Assembly (NCBI GenBank): GCA_027186245.1
Contig: CP114488.1
Coordinates: forward strand, 756,501-820,500
Source: Coriaria nepalensis
Lineage: Eukaryota; Streptophyta; Magnoliopsida; Cucurbitales; Coriariaceae
Direction of reading: 5' to 3'
Length of the DNA: 64,000 nucleotides
The translations under genes and the position numbers were made by a program. The notes beneath the pieces were generated by a model. That model did not search any database. It worked only from the letters and a program-made list of their open reading frames with translations, and was not told the origin of the DNA. This document shows positions 1 to 10,686 of this stretch, piece after piece (the stretch's first letter is position 1; each line of letters begins with the position of its first letter).

Positions 1-175
1 CGTCTGGAAGATTTGCAGTGTAATCATGACCTTCGTGGAGATCTTCCACGAATTGGAAAACATCATTGTTTTCCTCCATTGACGAAAGAATCCCTGACGG
101 TGTGAAGCTAAATCGACGACTCGGAGCGATTTCGCGTTGATCGAACTCCAGATTAGTCGAGGAGGTCTGTCCCAT
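1..175 (-). CDS. N-terminal fragment of an unrecognised protein
   Basis: An open frame on the minus strand starts at an ATG at 173-175 and runs off the left edge, giving 58 residues. It begins MGQTSSTNLEFDQ; a second in-frame ATG at 77-79 begins MEENNDVFQF and could be the true start. The piece is acidic towards its end (FVEDLHEGHD) and shows no signal peptide or membrane segment. I do not recognise the family. Support for coding is the unbroken frame, the GC-rich composition compared with the AT-rich DNA from about 300 onward, and a GC-rich upstream leader at about 180-300. The rest of the gene lies outside the window, so exon structure and function cannot be judged. Confidence 0.5.
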   Translation of the reverse strand, partial: MGQTSSTNLEFDQREIAPSRRFSFTPSGILSSMEENNDVFQFVEDLHEGHDYTANLPD

Positions 176-1433
176 GCGAAGCGCGTAAACAGTACGCGCA
201 CGCGCCGCCGTTGAAGAAATGGGAGCCGGAGGGGTGGGCTTGGGTTTTGGTTTTGGGGCCTTTTGGCGGGGGGCGAAAGAGAGCGGTGGAGAAATGGATT
301 GATTCGTGTGTGCATATATAAACTATTTAATGTGAGTTGATGTCTTTGACCGGTCAAAATATGGGATTCGTCATCTATGAACAATCCACCACTGCCGTCG
401 TGGACACGCGTTTTTTTATTTTTGTTAATCATATTTACATCCCTCTACTTCATTCTTTTTTCTATTTCATCCTTATAATTTTTATTTGAATCAATTAAGT
501 ACTTCTGGCCTCACATTTGTCTTGTTTTAATATCTGTGGTCAAAATAATAAATAATAAATCCTTATGGTTTCAATTTTACCCTTTAAACCTCGCCGTCAT
601 TTGCCATATTAACGAACCTTGTTTTTAGATAATACGTATCATTCTCGTAAATCAATGATTATTTGATATTCTAGACAAAAAATGGGATATGAAAAACATT
701 ATGGTAATTCAAGTTGATTAATATCATGTGTTATTTGGCCAAATATATATATATGTTAAGTCCGATCCTAAATTATTATGAAACCCGACCCGCTCAATAT
801 CCAACCAAAACGATAAAGGGTGGGTAATACCATTTAGATATCAGTAATCCGACTAGAACCCGACTTTATAATCATACCTAGCAAGAATGGAATATTCGCT
901 CATCTTTGATCGAACACACAATCACATGGTTAAGAGAAAATCTCTGTAACACTGAGTTGGTATGAATTTGTAATTACTAAAACGCTGACTCTTTATATGG
1001 AAAAACCAAACCCCACCCCCATTTTGAGTCTCACCTTGAATGTGTCAAAGCGTTGAAACGTCCCACGATGCATGTGCTTTTTAAAAAAAAAAAAATAAAA
1101 AAAAAATTATTCATTTATTTTTTAATATTATTTTTTTCACATAGAGAAAGTCCAATTAGTGTTCTGAACAAAAATATTCCAACTTTTAAAAAAAAAAAAG
1201 TGAATTTTAAAAAAATTAATATATAAAAAAAATATAATACAACTATATTTATAAATTAAAGTATAAATTACAATATCCCATTTTTGGTACTCCAAAAATA
1301 TTTACTCCCACATGGCGTGACTTATCTCATCACTGTTGGGAGTATCTATTTCCGGAACATTTTATAAATTCTCAATCATGCAACCATATTTCTCTAGAAG
1401 CTCTAGTGACTGTTTTTTTTTTTTTTTTTTTTC
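176..1433. other. Intergenic spacer between two minus-strand genes
   Basis: The first 120 bases are GC-rich and probably the leader or promoter of the gene at 1-175. The rest is AT-rich with poly-A/T runs at 1082-1106, 1189-1199 and 1411-1432, the last just beyond the stop codon of the LRR kinase gene. I see no further coding potential. Confidence 0.6.
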
Positions 1434-3861
1434 TTAATGGCTATAATAGTATGAAGATGACGAGGATGAAGATGAGTATTTTTCCAAGACTTGCAATACT
1501 TCTTTCATGGTTGGTCTTTTTTGTGGAACCGGGCCCACACAGCTACATCCTAACTCGAACAAGGATACTAACACATCCTCTTTTCCCTCTACGCCAGCTC
1601 GGATCGCCACGTCAGCCATTCTCACAGCTCGATTCTTATCTTCACGAGCAAGCCCAAGAAGACCCTGGCCCAATTCATCCAAAACTGCAACATTAGCCTT
1701 CCAGGTTAGTAGCTCCAGCAATATGACACCGAATGAGTATACATCCCATTTTGGGCTGGGCTTGAAGCTTCTAAGTGATTCTGGTGCACGATAAGGCGAT
1801 GATAAAGCAGCACCGATTGAACTTGGGCTTGGTCCTAGGACAAAGTCGTGGATGCCATCACGGGATGCGGTAAATCTCTTACTTCCAAAATTTTGGGCCG
1901 AGCCTCCTTCCCCTAATAAAAACTTCTCGCGCCCAAAATTTGAGATTTTGGGCTCGAAATTGTGGCTCAATAGGATATTGCTCGGTTTCAAGTTTCCATG
2001 AACTTGCTTCTTTTCGTGAAGGTAAGCTAATCCACGAGCTACCCCTCTCGCTATCTTTGATCGGATCTCCCATGTAAGATGTTGACATTGTGATGGGCCC
2101 ACCTTCCCTGAATAATAATAAGACGCACAAACACAAACACAAACAAACAACAGAAAAGCAATTCAAAATTCAGTTACACCTGCTCCACCCAAAACTTCAG
2201 TCTTATGTTAGCAAAAAATACGTATTTTTGTACGTTCCAAACTTAGAAATAAATGGATTTGGAGTCGGTCACAATTTTATTGATCGGACTGATTCAAACT
2301 TTTAATTGAGATTGAGTTAAAATAACTTTTAATCATTATTAAAATAATCTTAATCATAAATTTGGATTGATCTAAATGGGAAATACTCACTGTTGTAACG
2401 AGCATTGGCCAAGCTGCCATTGGGAACAAACTCATAGATAATAAGCTTCTCTTCAATTCCACAGTACAACCCGCGGACTCGAACCAGATTAGGGTGCACC
2501 AACTTTGCCACAGTTCGAACCCGGGTCTCAAATTCCTCCGCGAACCTCCTTTCCATTTCCCGGACACCACTTGTGATGTAATTAACCCTTCGAACCGCAA
2601 CCGTGATCCCAGTTTCGAGCACTGCCTTGTAAACTATGCTCGAACCGCTCGCTCCGAGAATGTAAGCCGAAGCTGTCAATAACGTCTCTGCCTCAAGTTC
2701 TTTTTCTCCATCAAAATTTACCAGTTTCCCTTCTTCCCTTTTCGACCCGCTTATGCCTACATTTCCTTCTTGTTCTTCCTCTTCTTGAATGTCTGGTCTT
2801 TTGGGTAAACAAACCCACCTTGTAAAAACATGGGATTCCGAAGAAGACGACGATGAATTGTCGTTTGACATGTTTCTCTTCTTCTTTGATTTATACATGA
2901 ATAAGTAAATTAGACCTATAAGAATTCCTATTCCTGCAATGTCTCCAATTACGATGCCTATAACTGTACCAGGTTTGAACCGGGTTTGCAGGTGTTTTGT
3001 TGGGTGGGGTTCAGGTCCTGTGTCCGGGTTTGATGTTTTTGGGATGCTGGCTATTGCAGGAGGAGATGTAGGGGAAGACGGAACCGGACACGGTTTTATT
3101 GTCGGTTTGCCGCATAGGCCAGGGTTACCATTAAACGGCATTGTTTTCTGGTTCATAAAAACTTGGGATTGAGGTATCTGTCCAGTGAAATTGTTGAATG
3201 AAAAGTCGAGAGTGGCATTGATTGGAATTTTCCCTGGAAATTCAGTTGGGATATTCCCGGAAAATTCATTGTGGGAAATGTTCATGTAACGTAAACTATC
3301 ACCCCCAAAATCAATTGGCAACGATCCATCAAACAAATTCGACGATAAATCTAAAACGTGTACAGCTCTATACCCACCGGGAAGATTACCAGATAAATAA
3401 TTACTCTTCAAATCAATGACGGAGAGATTGATCAAACCTGTAATCCCATTAGGTAAATTTCCCGCCAAATTATTATAAGAGAGGTTAAGAGCTTGAAGAT
3501 TCTGAAAATTCCCACCAGAAAACAGAGCTTGGGGCAGAGACCCATTAATGGAGTTGTTTGAAAGGTCGAGAATTTGAAGGTTTTCTATCAGACCCAGATC
3601 GGAAGGGAGCGAACCAAGAAGCTGAGAGTTAGGTAAAGAGAGAGACATAACCCTGGAAAAAGAGGAAGAACAAGTGATTCCTTGCCATGAACATGGAGTT
3701 TCGTCGTCGTAGTTCCAGCTCTGTAAAACACAGAGTGGATCTTTAAGAACAGAGTACTTGAAAGAGAGTAGAAAAACACCATCGCTGTTTAGAGCAAGAG
3801 ATTGAGCTGTAAGATATAGAAGGAGTAGGGCTCTAACCGTTTGGAAACTCATCGTTTTCAC
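1434..3861 (-). CDS. LRR receptor-like protein kinase, probable pseudokinase
   Basis: Two exons, 2391-3861 and 1434-2107, join at donor GTGAGT and acceptor TTCAG to give 714 residues. In order: signal peptide (about 1-23), LRR N-terminal cap with WNYDDETPCSW, about six leucine-rich repeats, a Pro-rich juxtamembrane stretch, a membrane helix (VIGIVIGDIAGIGILIGLIY), a Ser- and Glu-rich linker, then a kinase fold. The join NARY-N/R-KVGP continues the kinase frame. Catalytic positions are degenerate: the VAVK lysine is Arg424, HRD reads HGN (527-529), DFG reads NFG (547-549), and the Gly loop reads GASGSS. The fold is otherwise complete, including YRAPE and WDVYSFGVILLELL. The family resembles Arabidopsis At4g37250, At2g23300 and At5g67280 (from memory), plasma-membrane receptors thought to signal without strong catalysis. 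The tail ends in a Ser-Tyr run. It is probably a live gene, since the frame is intact. Confidence 0.93.
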
Positions 3862-4825
3862 ATCTCTGCAACAAAAAAACAGGGGAAAACAGAGAAGCTA
3901 AGCTGAGAGCAGTTATAGTTTAGATTTTTTAACCATTATAATTGATTTTCAGTAGGAATTTTAAAGTTATTGAATTAATTAATTAATTAATTATTATTAT
4001 TATCTTACTTTCGAGATTAAGAAATGAAGGGGCAAGTGCGAAATGAATGATTGCTGCCGGGACCTAATAAAGCTCCATACCCACCTCTCATTTCAGAAAT
4101 GGGAAAAGCTATACGACATCTAGATCGAGTTCGTTTGATGTGGAAGAAGCTTCCCATTTAAAACTGGACATACTCTACATTTAGCCTAATTTTATTCACT
4201 ATTATATATATAATTCTTAGTTATTCCGACTAATTTGAATATCTCCGGAAAAAAGAAAAAAAAAAGTTTATAGAACCTCATATATCACAAGCTATGGAAG
4301 GATCCATACATGTTAGCAATTTTTGTAGAAGGCGAAGAAAATGTCACTTTATTGATCATACTCTACTGTATAGATTTTTTGGTTACTCCTAACGGGTTGT
4401 GATTGAACCACGTCATTATTATTATTGAAAGTATCAAGTGTAAAATTATGCACGTGAAAAAAATACAATGAAGTAAATCACACATCTTCTGAAAATAGAG
4501 TATGATGAGAGTTAGAATTCATCAATAGTAGATTAATGATCTAGTGTCATAATCCTAATTAGAATAAAAAAAAAAATATATATATATATATATATATGTT
4601 TAAAAGTAAAAAACACGTGTAAATTGACATCAAGCTAAATATTACAATTTGTGTATAAACGTTATAGACTTAATTTCCCAACAAATGAATCCGATTTGTA
4701 TGCTAACTGAAATCAATTCGATCCAATCCTATGAATATCGGACCAATGAAGAAAAAATAAATTTAAAAAAAGAAAAAGAAAAAAAGAATCTTGTCTTAAT
4801 TTGGTAACGACACAATTTGAAGTAC
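3862..4825. other. Spacer upstream of the LRR kinase gene
   Basis: AT-rich promoter-like DNA with a TAAT/ATTA run near 3975-4005 and an AT microsatellite at about 4577-4598. It should hold the LRR kinase promoter (right to left) and the 3' end of the peptide gene. No coding frame was supported. Confidence 0.5.
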
Positions 4826-5266
4826 TCATTGACGATCTCCTGTAATAGCTGCATGTCCCACACCAGGACTAGGACCATCCTTAACCCCGCCAAGAGTATC
4901 AAATTCCACAAACTTATGTCCCTGACCAGGACTAGGCCCGTCCTTAGCTCCTCCAAGCTGTGTCCGGAGATCACCGAACTTGTGTCCGATACGTGGAATA
5001 CCCGGGCCACCCTTGTTCCCCCCGAGCTGTGTCCGAGCATTTGTGAACCTGTGCCCATCCCCCGGGCTCGGTCCTGACTCCTTCATGGCTCCAAGCTTCC
5101 CCAACCCATCAAAAAAATCACCCACCCATGCCTGCTTCCTTTCTGAGCTCACGTCATTATTCATAATGTTAAAGGGTCGTGATTCAACTGCCATCAAAAT
5201 GGAGTTTAGCATGAAGAAACTCATAATTAGAGGCTTGATTAGAACTAATGGGCTGGCAGTTTCCAT
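4826..5266 (-). CDS. Secreted peptide precursor with four tandem SGPS/GxGH units
   Basis: Single-exon frame of 146 residues. Residues 1-29 form a signal peptide (LIMSFFMLNSILMAVES). After a spacer with WVGDFFDGLGKLG come four units ending in G-x-G-H or a variant: SGPSPGDGH (64-72), GGPGIPRIGH (86-95), DGPSPGQGH (109-117) and DGPSPGVGH (130-138). Spacing between the final His residues is 23, 22 and 21, and the connectors share RTQLGG or DTLGG. SGPS plus GxGH is the known mature-peptide signature of PIP and PIP-like precursors, with some overlap with CEP ends (SPGxGH); the CEP FRPT part is absent. Such precursors are processed in the apoplast, with Pro hydroxylation, and seen by receptor kinases. 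Most PIP precursors carry one or two units, so four is unusual. A TATA box lies 79 bases upstream of the ATG. Confidence 0.88.
   Translation of the reverse strand: METASPLVLIKPLIMSFFMLNSILMAVESRPFNIMNNDVSSERKQAWVGDFFDGLGKLGAMKESGPSPGDGHRFTNARTQLGGNKGGPGIPRIGHKFGDLRTQLGGAKDGPSPGQGHKFVEFDTLGGVKDGPSPGVGHAAITGDRQ
4853..5080 (-). repeat. Four tandem peptide-coding units of about 22 codons
   Basis: The coding sequence repeats about every 66 bases (residues 63-138 of the precursor). Units 1, 3 and 4 encode GPSPGxGH; unit 2 has drifted to GPGIPRIGH. The repeat sits entirely within one frame and keeps phase, as expected for a unit duplicated under protein-level constraint. Confidence 0.85.
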
Positions 5267-5344
5267 TGTTTAGAAGAGATCAATGAAATTTGGTATTGTT
5301 GTAATAGATATTGGGATTGATTTGGATTGAGAGGGTTTTGATGC

Positions 5345-5352
5345 TATTTATA
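5345..5352 (-). promoter_or_regulatory. TATA box of the four-unit peptide gene
   Basis: TATAAATA on the minus strand, 79 bases upstream of the ATG at 5266. The distance leaves room for a leader of about 45-50 bases, normal for a short plant transcript. It supports the chosen start, as no longer in-frame ATG is present. Confidence 0.55.
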
Positions 5353-8300
5353 GTGATTTTAGAAGAAGAGAGGGAGGTGGGTCTATAAGTTTGACCATTC
5401 AAATTTTCTTTTTGCATATGCTTGGACTACAATATCTAATTATTCTTACAAAATTTAATGTCAAAGTTCAAAACCAACAAACGTGGAACTATTGGCTTCA
5501 GTTTTGGGGAAATAACGAGGGAGCTTCTTGGTTTAAGTTTTGGGTACGTAATTTTGAAGAAGGAATTAAAGGAAAAAAGGGTAGTAAGAATAAGAATAAA
5601 AGCAAGTGGAAGAAGAAATTAAAAATAAATACATAATAAATAAATAACAATAAAAAGGTTGCGAGTCCAAGTTGGAAAGTGAATGAATTTAATATTTCAA
5701 GTAGAAAATTTAGATTTCTAGTGCTTGCTGCAGTTGGGATAATATTATAATTTGACTTATTAACCGATCTGGAAAGACCAAAATGACAAAGTGGACTTAC
5801 AAGCTATATCCGAGGGTCAAGATGGGCCTAATATTGGCCGAGCCAAGTTGGATTCACAAGCTGAACCCGGATCCATTGACTGAATTGGGTTGGATTCATA
5901 TACGGAACCCAGTTCAACGGCCGAATTGAGTAGGTAGGCCGAAATGAGCGGTCCATCAGTTCGGAGGTTGGTCTCGATATTTAAGACGTATAACAGTTAA
6001 TTGAAGGAGAAATGTGATGATGTCTAAATTGGAAGACGAATTTATGATCGTTAAACTATTATGTATGAAGTGGTACGATTGATTATGGTGTAATTGAAGA
6101 TCGGCGACCTTATTTAGGTTGAGATTAGGACAGTTTATAAAATATTACAGGAGCAGTTGATAGGAGAGATACAAAGATGGAAGGTTTAAATATGGTTCAA
6201 TGAGCAAGTAGGAGGTGCATTGACAAGCTATCTTTCTAGCCTGCCCAAACATTTCGTATTTTTCTCTACAATTTTCTGGACTTGATCGTCGAAGGGACGT
6301 TGATAGAAAAAATTTCAGCCATATTTTTTATAAATATTCCGGTTAAAAGACATAAAAAATTTGGCATCAAACATATACCATTGCAATTTGTATATTTTGA
6401 GATATATTTCGTGCATCATAAATTGAACATAAGTTTAGTTTTTATAGGTAATAATAACGAGAAAACATCAACTACATTAAATGAAAGCAACTTAGCATAT
6501 CATATGTACTACAATATAGTTAGTTAATAATACGAATTTTTAAAAATCTTGTCATTTTTTATATGGATCTGAATTTCTACTATTGTTTAATATATGATTT
6601 AAGTCTTTAATTATATAATATATAATATAGTTTAACCGTTACACATATCGAATTAATTCTTCTTAAAGTTAATATTCAATATATAAGATAATTTCTATGT
6701 TAAGTTCGTTCCAAGTAATTGGTAGCTAGTGAGACCAAGGACTACTACTAGGAGATATTTGAATGGTTAATTCCTTGAATTGAGGTGGCTGCATGCTTGA
6801 CTTGAATTTTATTCTTCCTCTTATAATAATTAGTCAAATAATTTGACAAATCAATTAAGAAGACTAGCGGAAGTATCAAGACATTATATTCTTAACATGC
6901 ATGAGTTAATTCACACATATATAACTATAAATATTTGATTATTTGTTAGTTGTTTATAACCAAGATTAGTAAAAGATGTACTAAGCATGCGATGATTCGA
7001 ACCCAATCTTAAAATCTTGATATGAACTTTTAAGTATCTTAAAAACTCGTCATATCAATTAATTATATTGTATATATAGCGGTTTAACCGATCTTTAAGA
7101 ATTCTTTCTCCTTTCGATTTATCATACGACTATAAAATCAATCTCAAACTAAAGTATCAACAAATGAAATTTAGGGACACGAGAAATGCATGTTTTTACT
7201 TATAAATCGAATAGTAGATGTCTATCCTTTTGCCTACACATTGCTTTCTACTGCCATCTACAAACAAGACGAGAGTTGGAAAGCGTTAACCGTTAAAATC
7301 GTTTGGGTACATTTCAACATATTAGTTACTAATTGTTTAGTAAAACCATAACTTACCGATTATATTTTAATCGTATTTTATACGTTTCGATTCGATATTA
7401 TCAAAATTAGATTTTGTACCGAAATTTTTAAAAAAAAATAATAATAATATCAACAAATCATATATACACTATATAATTAAAATTGTACTTAAACAAAGAG
7501 ATGGAATGCCCGTTTGGTGGTTCAAGTACACTCGGAATACCCGTGTACCCGTTGTAGATACATCTTCTTCTCAGAACTCACAGAAATGAAGCCTCACCAT
7601 CTAATTAAATCCAGAATCAACAGGAAAATTCCAAGTCAAATTGTTCATAGAATTCAATGTTGTATTGGAACTCATGTTAATCGCAGTTAAGTAGACCAAA
7701 TCCGGAGCGGTGTAATTAGAAATTTTCTCATATTCAGGTACAAGCCCTACATTGCTCGTGTAATTAATGCATACAGGTTCGAACGCAAGATAATATAAAT
7801 CTTGAGTCTATGTCCGCAACATTCCGATAAAACTGGCTATGCCTTATGATAGGAGAAACAGTGATCTAGAGCTCCATATATTATAAGATTCCAAACACAA
7901 TATATTAAAAAAATATTTTACCTTATTTATGAAAAATATGAAATTTTTTAAAAAAGATGAAATAATTAGCGTGCTATTTTCAAGTTTAAATTAAATATAA
8001 TAAGAGGTGTTCCTAAATATTTTAAATACAAGCACCTTTTAGATATGAAGACAAAATTGCAAGGGGGTTTTAAGCCTTTAGCCCTTGATGACATTATTGA
8101 CAATATTTTGGTTCCTAATATTTGAGTGCACATGAATTTGGATTTGTGTGTAGCATACTCATATGATATTTGAAATTTTTTTTTAGAGTGAATCCAGTTT
8201 ATATTAAAAATGGTGGATCAGTCCAATAAAAATTATCCATATTTAAAGAAAAAAAAATCGAACATATAATTAATTTCTATTGAACTGACCTATAAACCAA

Positions 8301-9980
8301 TTCCAACAAAAAATCTCTTCCATCCCAAACTCTTAAACTATTACCATTTTATTATAAAATGATACAAACTAGTATCCTATTTCAACTCGAAAAGAATCTA
8401 CCAAGAGGATGTCTATTTGTTGTTAGGTTATAAGTATGTTTTGGCTAAATCATTAATAGAGCTAAGACCAGATTCATGCATGCAATTTAGGTTAAAACTC
8501 AGATCTTCGTTATTTAGGATTTGAGTTGGATGTCCCGATCATGAATTTGTTCATAACCTAAATTTGGTCTAAAGTTCAAATTTTATGATCGCAAATGAAA
8601 CTATGTGAAAAAGAGACAGAATTGGCAAAGACGACGATAGGTTTAGAGGAAGCAAAGTTGACAGAAGTGTCAACTTCTAAAATGGATTACCCCTCTTCTA
8701 AACATTTAAAAATTACTAAATATTGATAGGGTTAGTAAAGGGATTCGGTTATAGCTAGAGATCGAATTACCCAACGCGGCCACAAAGAAAAAATGACTGC
8801 AGCTCACTTAGTGTTTTAGGGCAAAATTACAAATATGCAAGTAGAAGCTCGAACTATTTTAAAGAGCCTTCAAATTTGTGAGGATTTAGAGATGTTCATA
8901 TAGAAACAGATATTCATTAGTCACATTTGTTATAACTTATCTCTCGTATCAGTTTAAATTTCAAAGTTTAACTATTTCTTTTTCTAAAATATTTTGTAGA
9001 GAAAGAAATAATTTTTTATTTATAAAACAATCAAATTTCTTATTTTTAAACGATGTGAAAACTCTAAACAAAATTCAAATTCTGCTAGTAGGAGGAAGAG
9101 AATCTGCCACTGTGTTTGCTTCCCTATAGCAGTGAGAAAGAGTAGCCTGACAATTTGAATAGTCAACTTGATTTGAACCATAAAATGAGTAAGACTGTGA
9201 TATTCTAATTGGAATATTGAAAATAAGGAGATTTCATTTGAAAGAAATTCCTAGACATAATAACCTAGGCTTTTCTCTCTTTGTCTAAGAGCTTTTGAAC
9301 CCTTTGCTTTGGAATTGATCTTAATCTCTTTGCACCAACTTTGGTTGGGCTTTGATTGGGAGGTCCTGATCATCTCCTTAGATCCATAAAGAAATGATAA
9401 TAATGTCATTCATGGCACTTCCGCGTTGGCATCCATAGAGAGCCAAAACTATGTAGCCTAATGCCCTAGAGAATATTAGTACGCAAACATGACATCCCTC
9501 GGAATTGGGAAAATGATTGCTTTAATTTTAACTAAAACTATTCTTTGATTCTCACATCTTTTCAAATGAATATGTTAATCACCCTCTCAATTATGTTTAA
9601 TCCTCGACGAAAATTGAAAATTAGTTGAAACTCTTTTTCAATGTGTTAGATTGATAAAGAATAAATATAATTTTTAAAATAATCACAGAATAAATACTTT
9701 CTTTTAAATATGACCCAAATTAAAACATATCATCATGATCACTCCAAAACACCTCAAAATGAATATGATCATATCACATGAATACTGATCATAACTGATA
9801 TATATATTACATACAGCTTCCTTCAATTAGACATGAAACCTAAGGCTACCATTAGTTCGGTACGGTTAGGGTTTGAACCGGAAGTTTGTCTCGATTACCA
9901 TAAAGCTGTAAGTTTAATTAGATTGAAAAGTAGACTGTATTATACATGTATGATTTATATGTATTCATACATATTCCAAA

Positions 9981-10068
9981 AGTCAACTTTTTGAAAGAAC
10001 CCAAGTGTTAATATGAAATTGACTAGCATAGCTCCCTTCTTAAGTATGAAAAAGGGGGTCTTAGTCAA
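9981..10068. promoter_or_regulatory. Cluster of three W-box cores upstream of the second peptide gene
   Basis: TTGACT or its complement AGTCAA occurs at 9981-9986, 10019-10024 and 10063-10068, 195-282 bases upstream of the ATG, with another TTGAC at 10244-10248. WRKY factors bind TTGAC[CT] in immune-induced promoters, and PIP genes are known as pattern-induced, so the placement fits. Whether the sites are used is inference. Confidence 0.45.
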
Positions 10069-10262
10069 AAGTGGGTCCCACTCCAAGCAGCTCTTACGCC
10101 GTCCTCAGCCACCCAAAAGACTAAACACTTCTAACACACCAAAAAGACATCTTCCCTTATGCTCCGTTCCTTTTTTCTTTCACACAGAATCCATTAATTA
10201 TTAAAAGGACTCGAAACAAGAACAAGAGGTTATGCACAAAATTTTGACATACATCGAGAGTA

Positions 10263-10514
10263 ATGAGGCTCTTCCTTATAATTCTATACATAATCTTCAT
10301 CATGTCACTAGTGCTAAGTAAGCAGCCCAGCATTTTGGTTCATAGTAGACAACTCCCATCAAAGAGCAAGAAGAACAGCAATGAATCCATAGGAGTAGCT
10401 TCTTCATTTTCCAAGCCCTCAATGAAAAGCTCAAGCGATATTCAGACTTCTGTACGAGATCAAGTATACTTCACTTTGGCATCTGGACCAAGCAAGAAAG
10501 GTTCAGGTCACTAG
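10263..10514 (+). CDS. Secreted PIP-type signalling peptide precursor
   Basis: An 83-residue precursor. Residues 1-19 are a hydrophobic signal peptide (LFLIILYIIFIMSLVLS); a variable Ser/Lys-rich middle follows, and the protein ends exactly in ASGPSKKGSGH, the terminal SGPS-GxGH motif of PAMP-induced secreted peptides. In that family the C-terminal 11-13 residues are released in the apoplast and PIP1 is perceived by RLK7. Length and layout match the family (about 70-110 residues). From memory, the Arabidopsis relatives prePIP2 (At4g37290) and prePIP3 (At2g23270) sit between the LRR kinase and MEE59 orthologs, the same position as here. A W-box group lies just upstream. Which PIP it corresponds to cannot be decided from this window. 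Confidence 0.9.
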   Translation: MRLFLIILYIIFIMSLVLSKQPSILVHSRQLPSKSKKNSNESIGVASSFSKPSMKSSSDIQTSVRDQVYFTLASGPSKKGSGH

Positions 10515-10686
10515 CTAGTTTATGTAAGATCATGTATTACTAGATGCTGATATATCTTAGCTTGTAATTACGGTTGTAAAAACTAAAAATCTCTTTTGCC
10601 CTTACTTGTTTTAAGGCTCTTCATATATAAATTTTGATACCTAGTCCTACTACTTATATAGTATCATATTGAAATATGATAATTAA

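Larger units (their letters stand above)
5267..10262. other. Large spacer between the two peptide genes
   Basis: Divergent promoter space of the two peptide genes, almost 5 kb and mostly AT-rich. Near the left gene there is a TATA box and a TTGACC W-box core at 5391-5396. A GC-richer patch at about 5770-6000 has recurring GCCGA/TTGG words and looks like an old transposon remnant, but no ends or coding motif were found. The remainder (6000-9970) shows only scattered short frames without family motifs. W-box cores occur again close to the right-hand gene. Confidence 0.5.

Noticed and set aside
1406..1794. Plus-strand frames across the LRR kinase 3' exon
   Set aside because: Antisense shadows of kinase exon 2; no own motifs.
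5770..6000. LTR or Gypsy-type element in the GC-richer patch
   Set aside because: Recurring GCCGA words, but no paired LTR, primer-binding site or protein motif.
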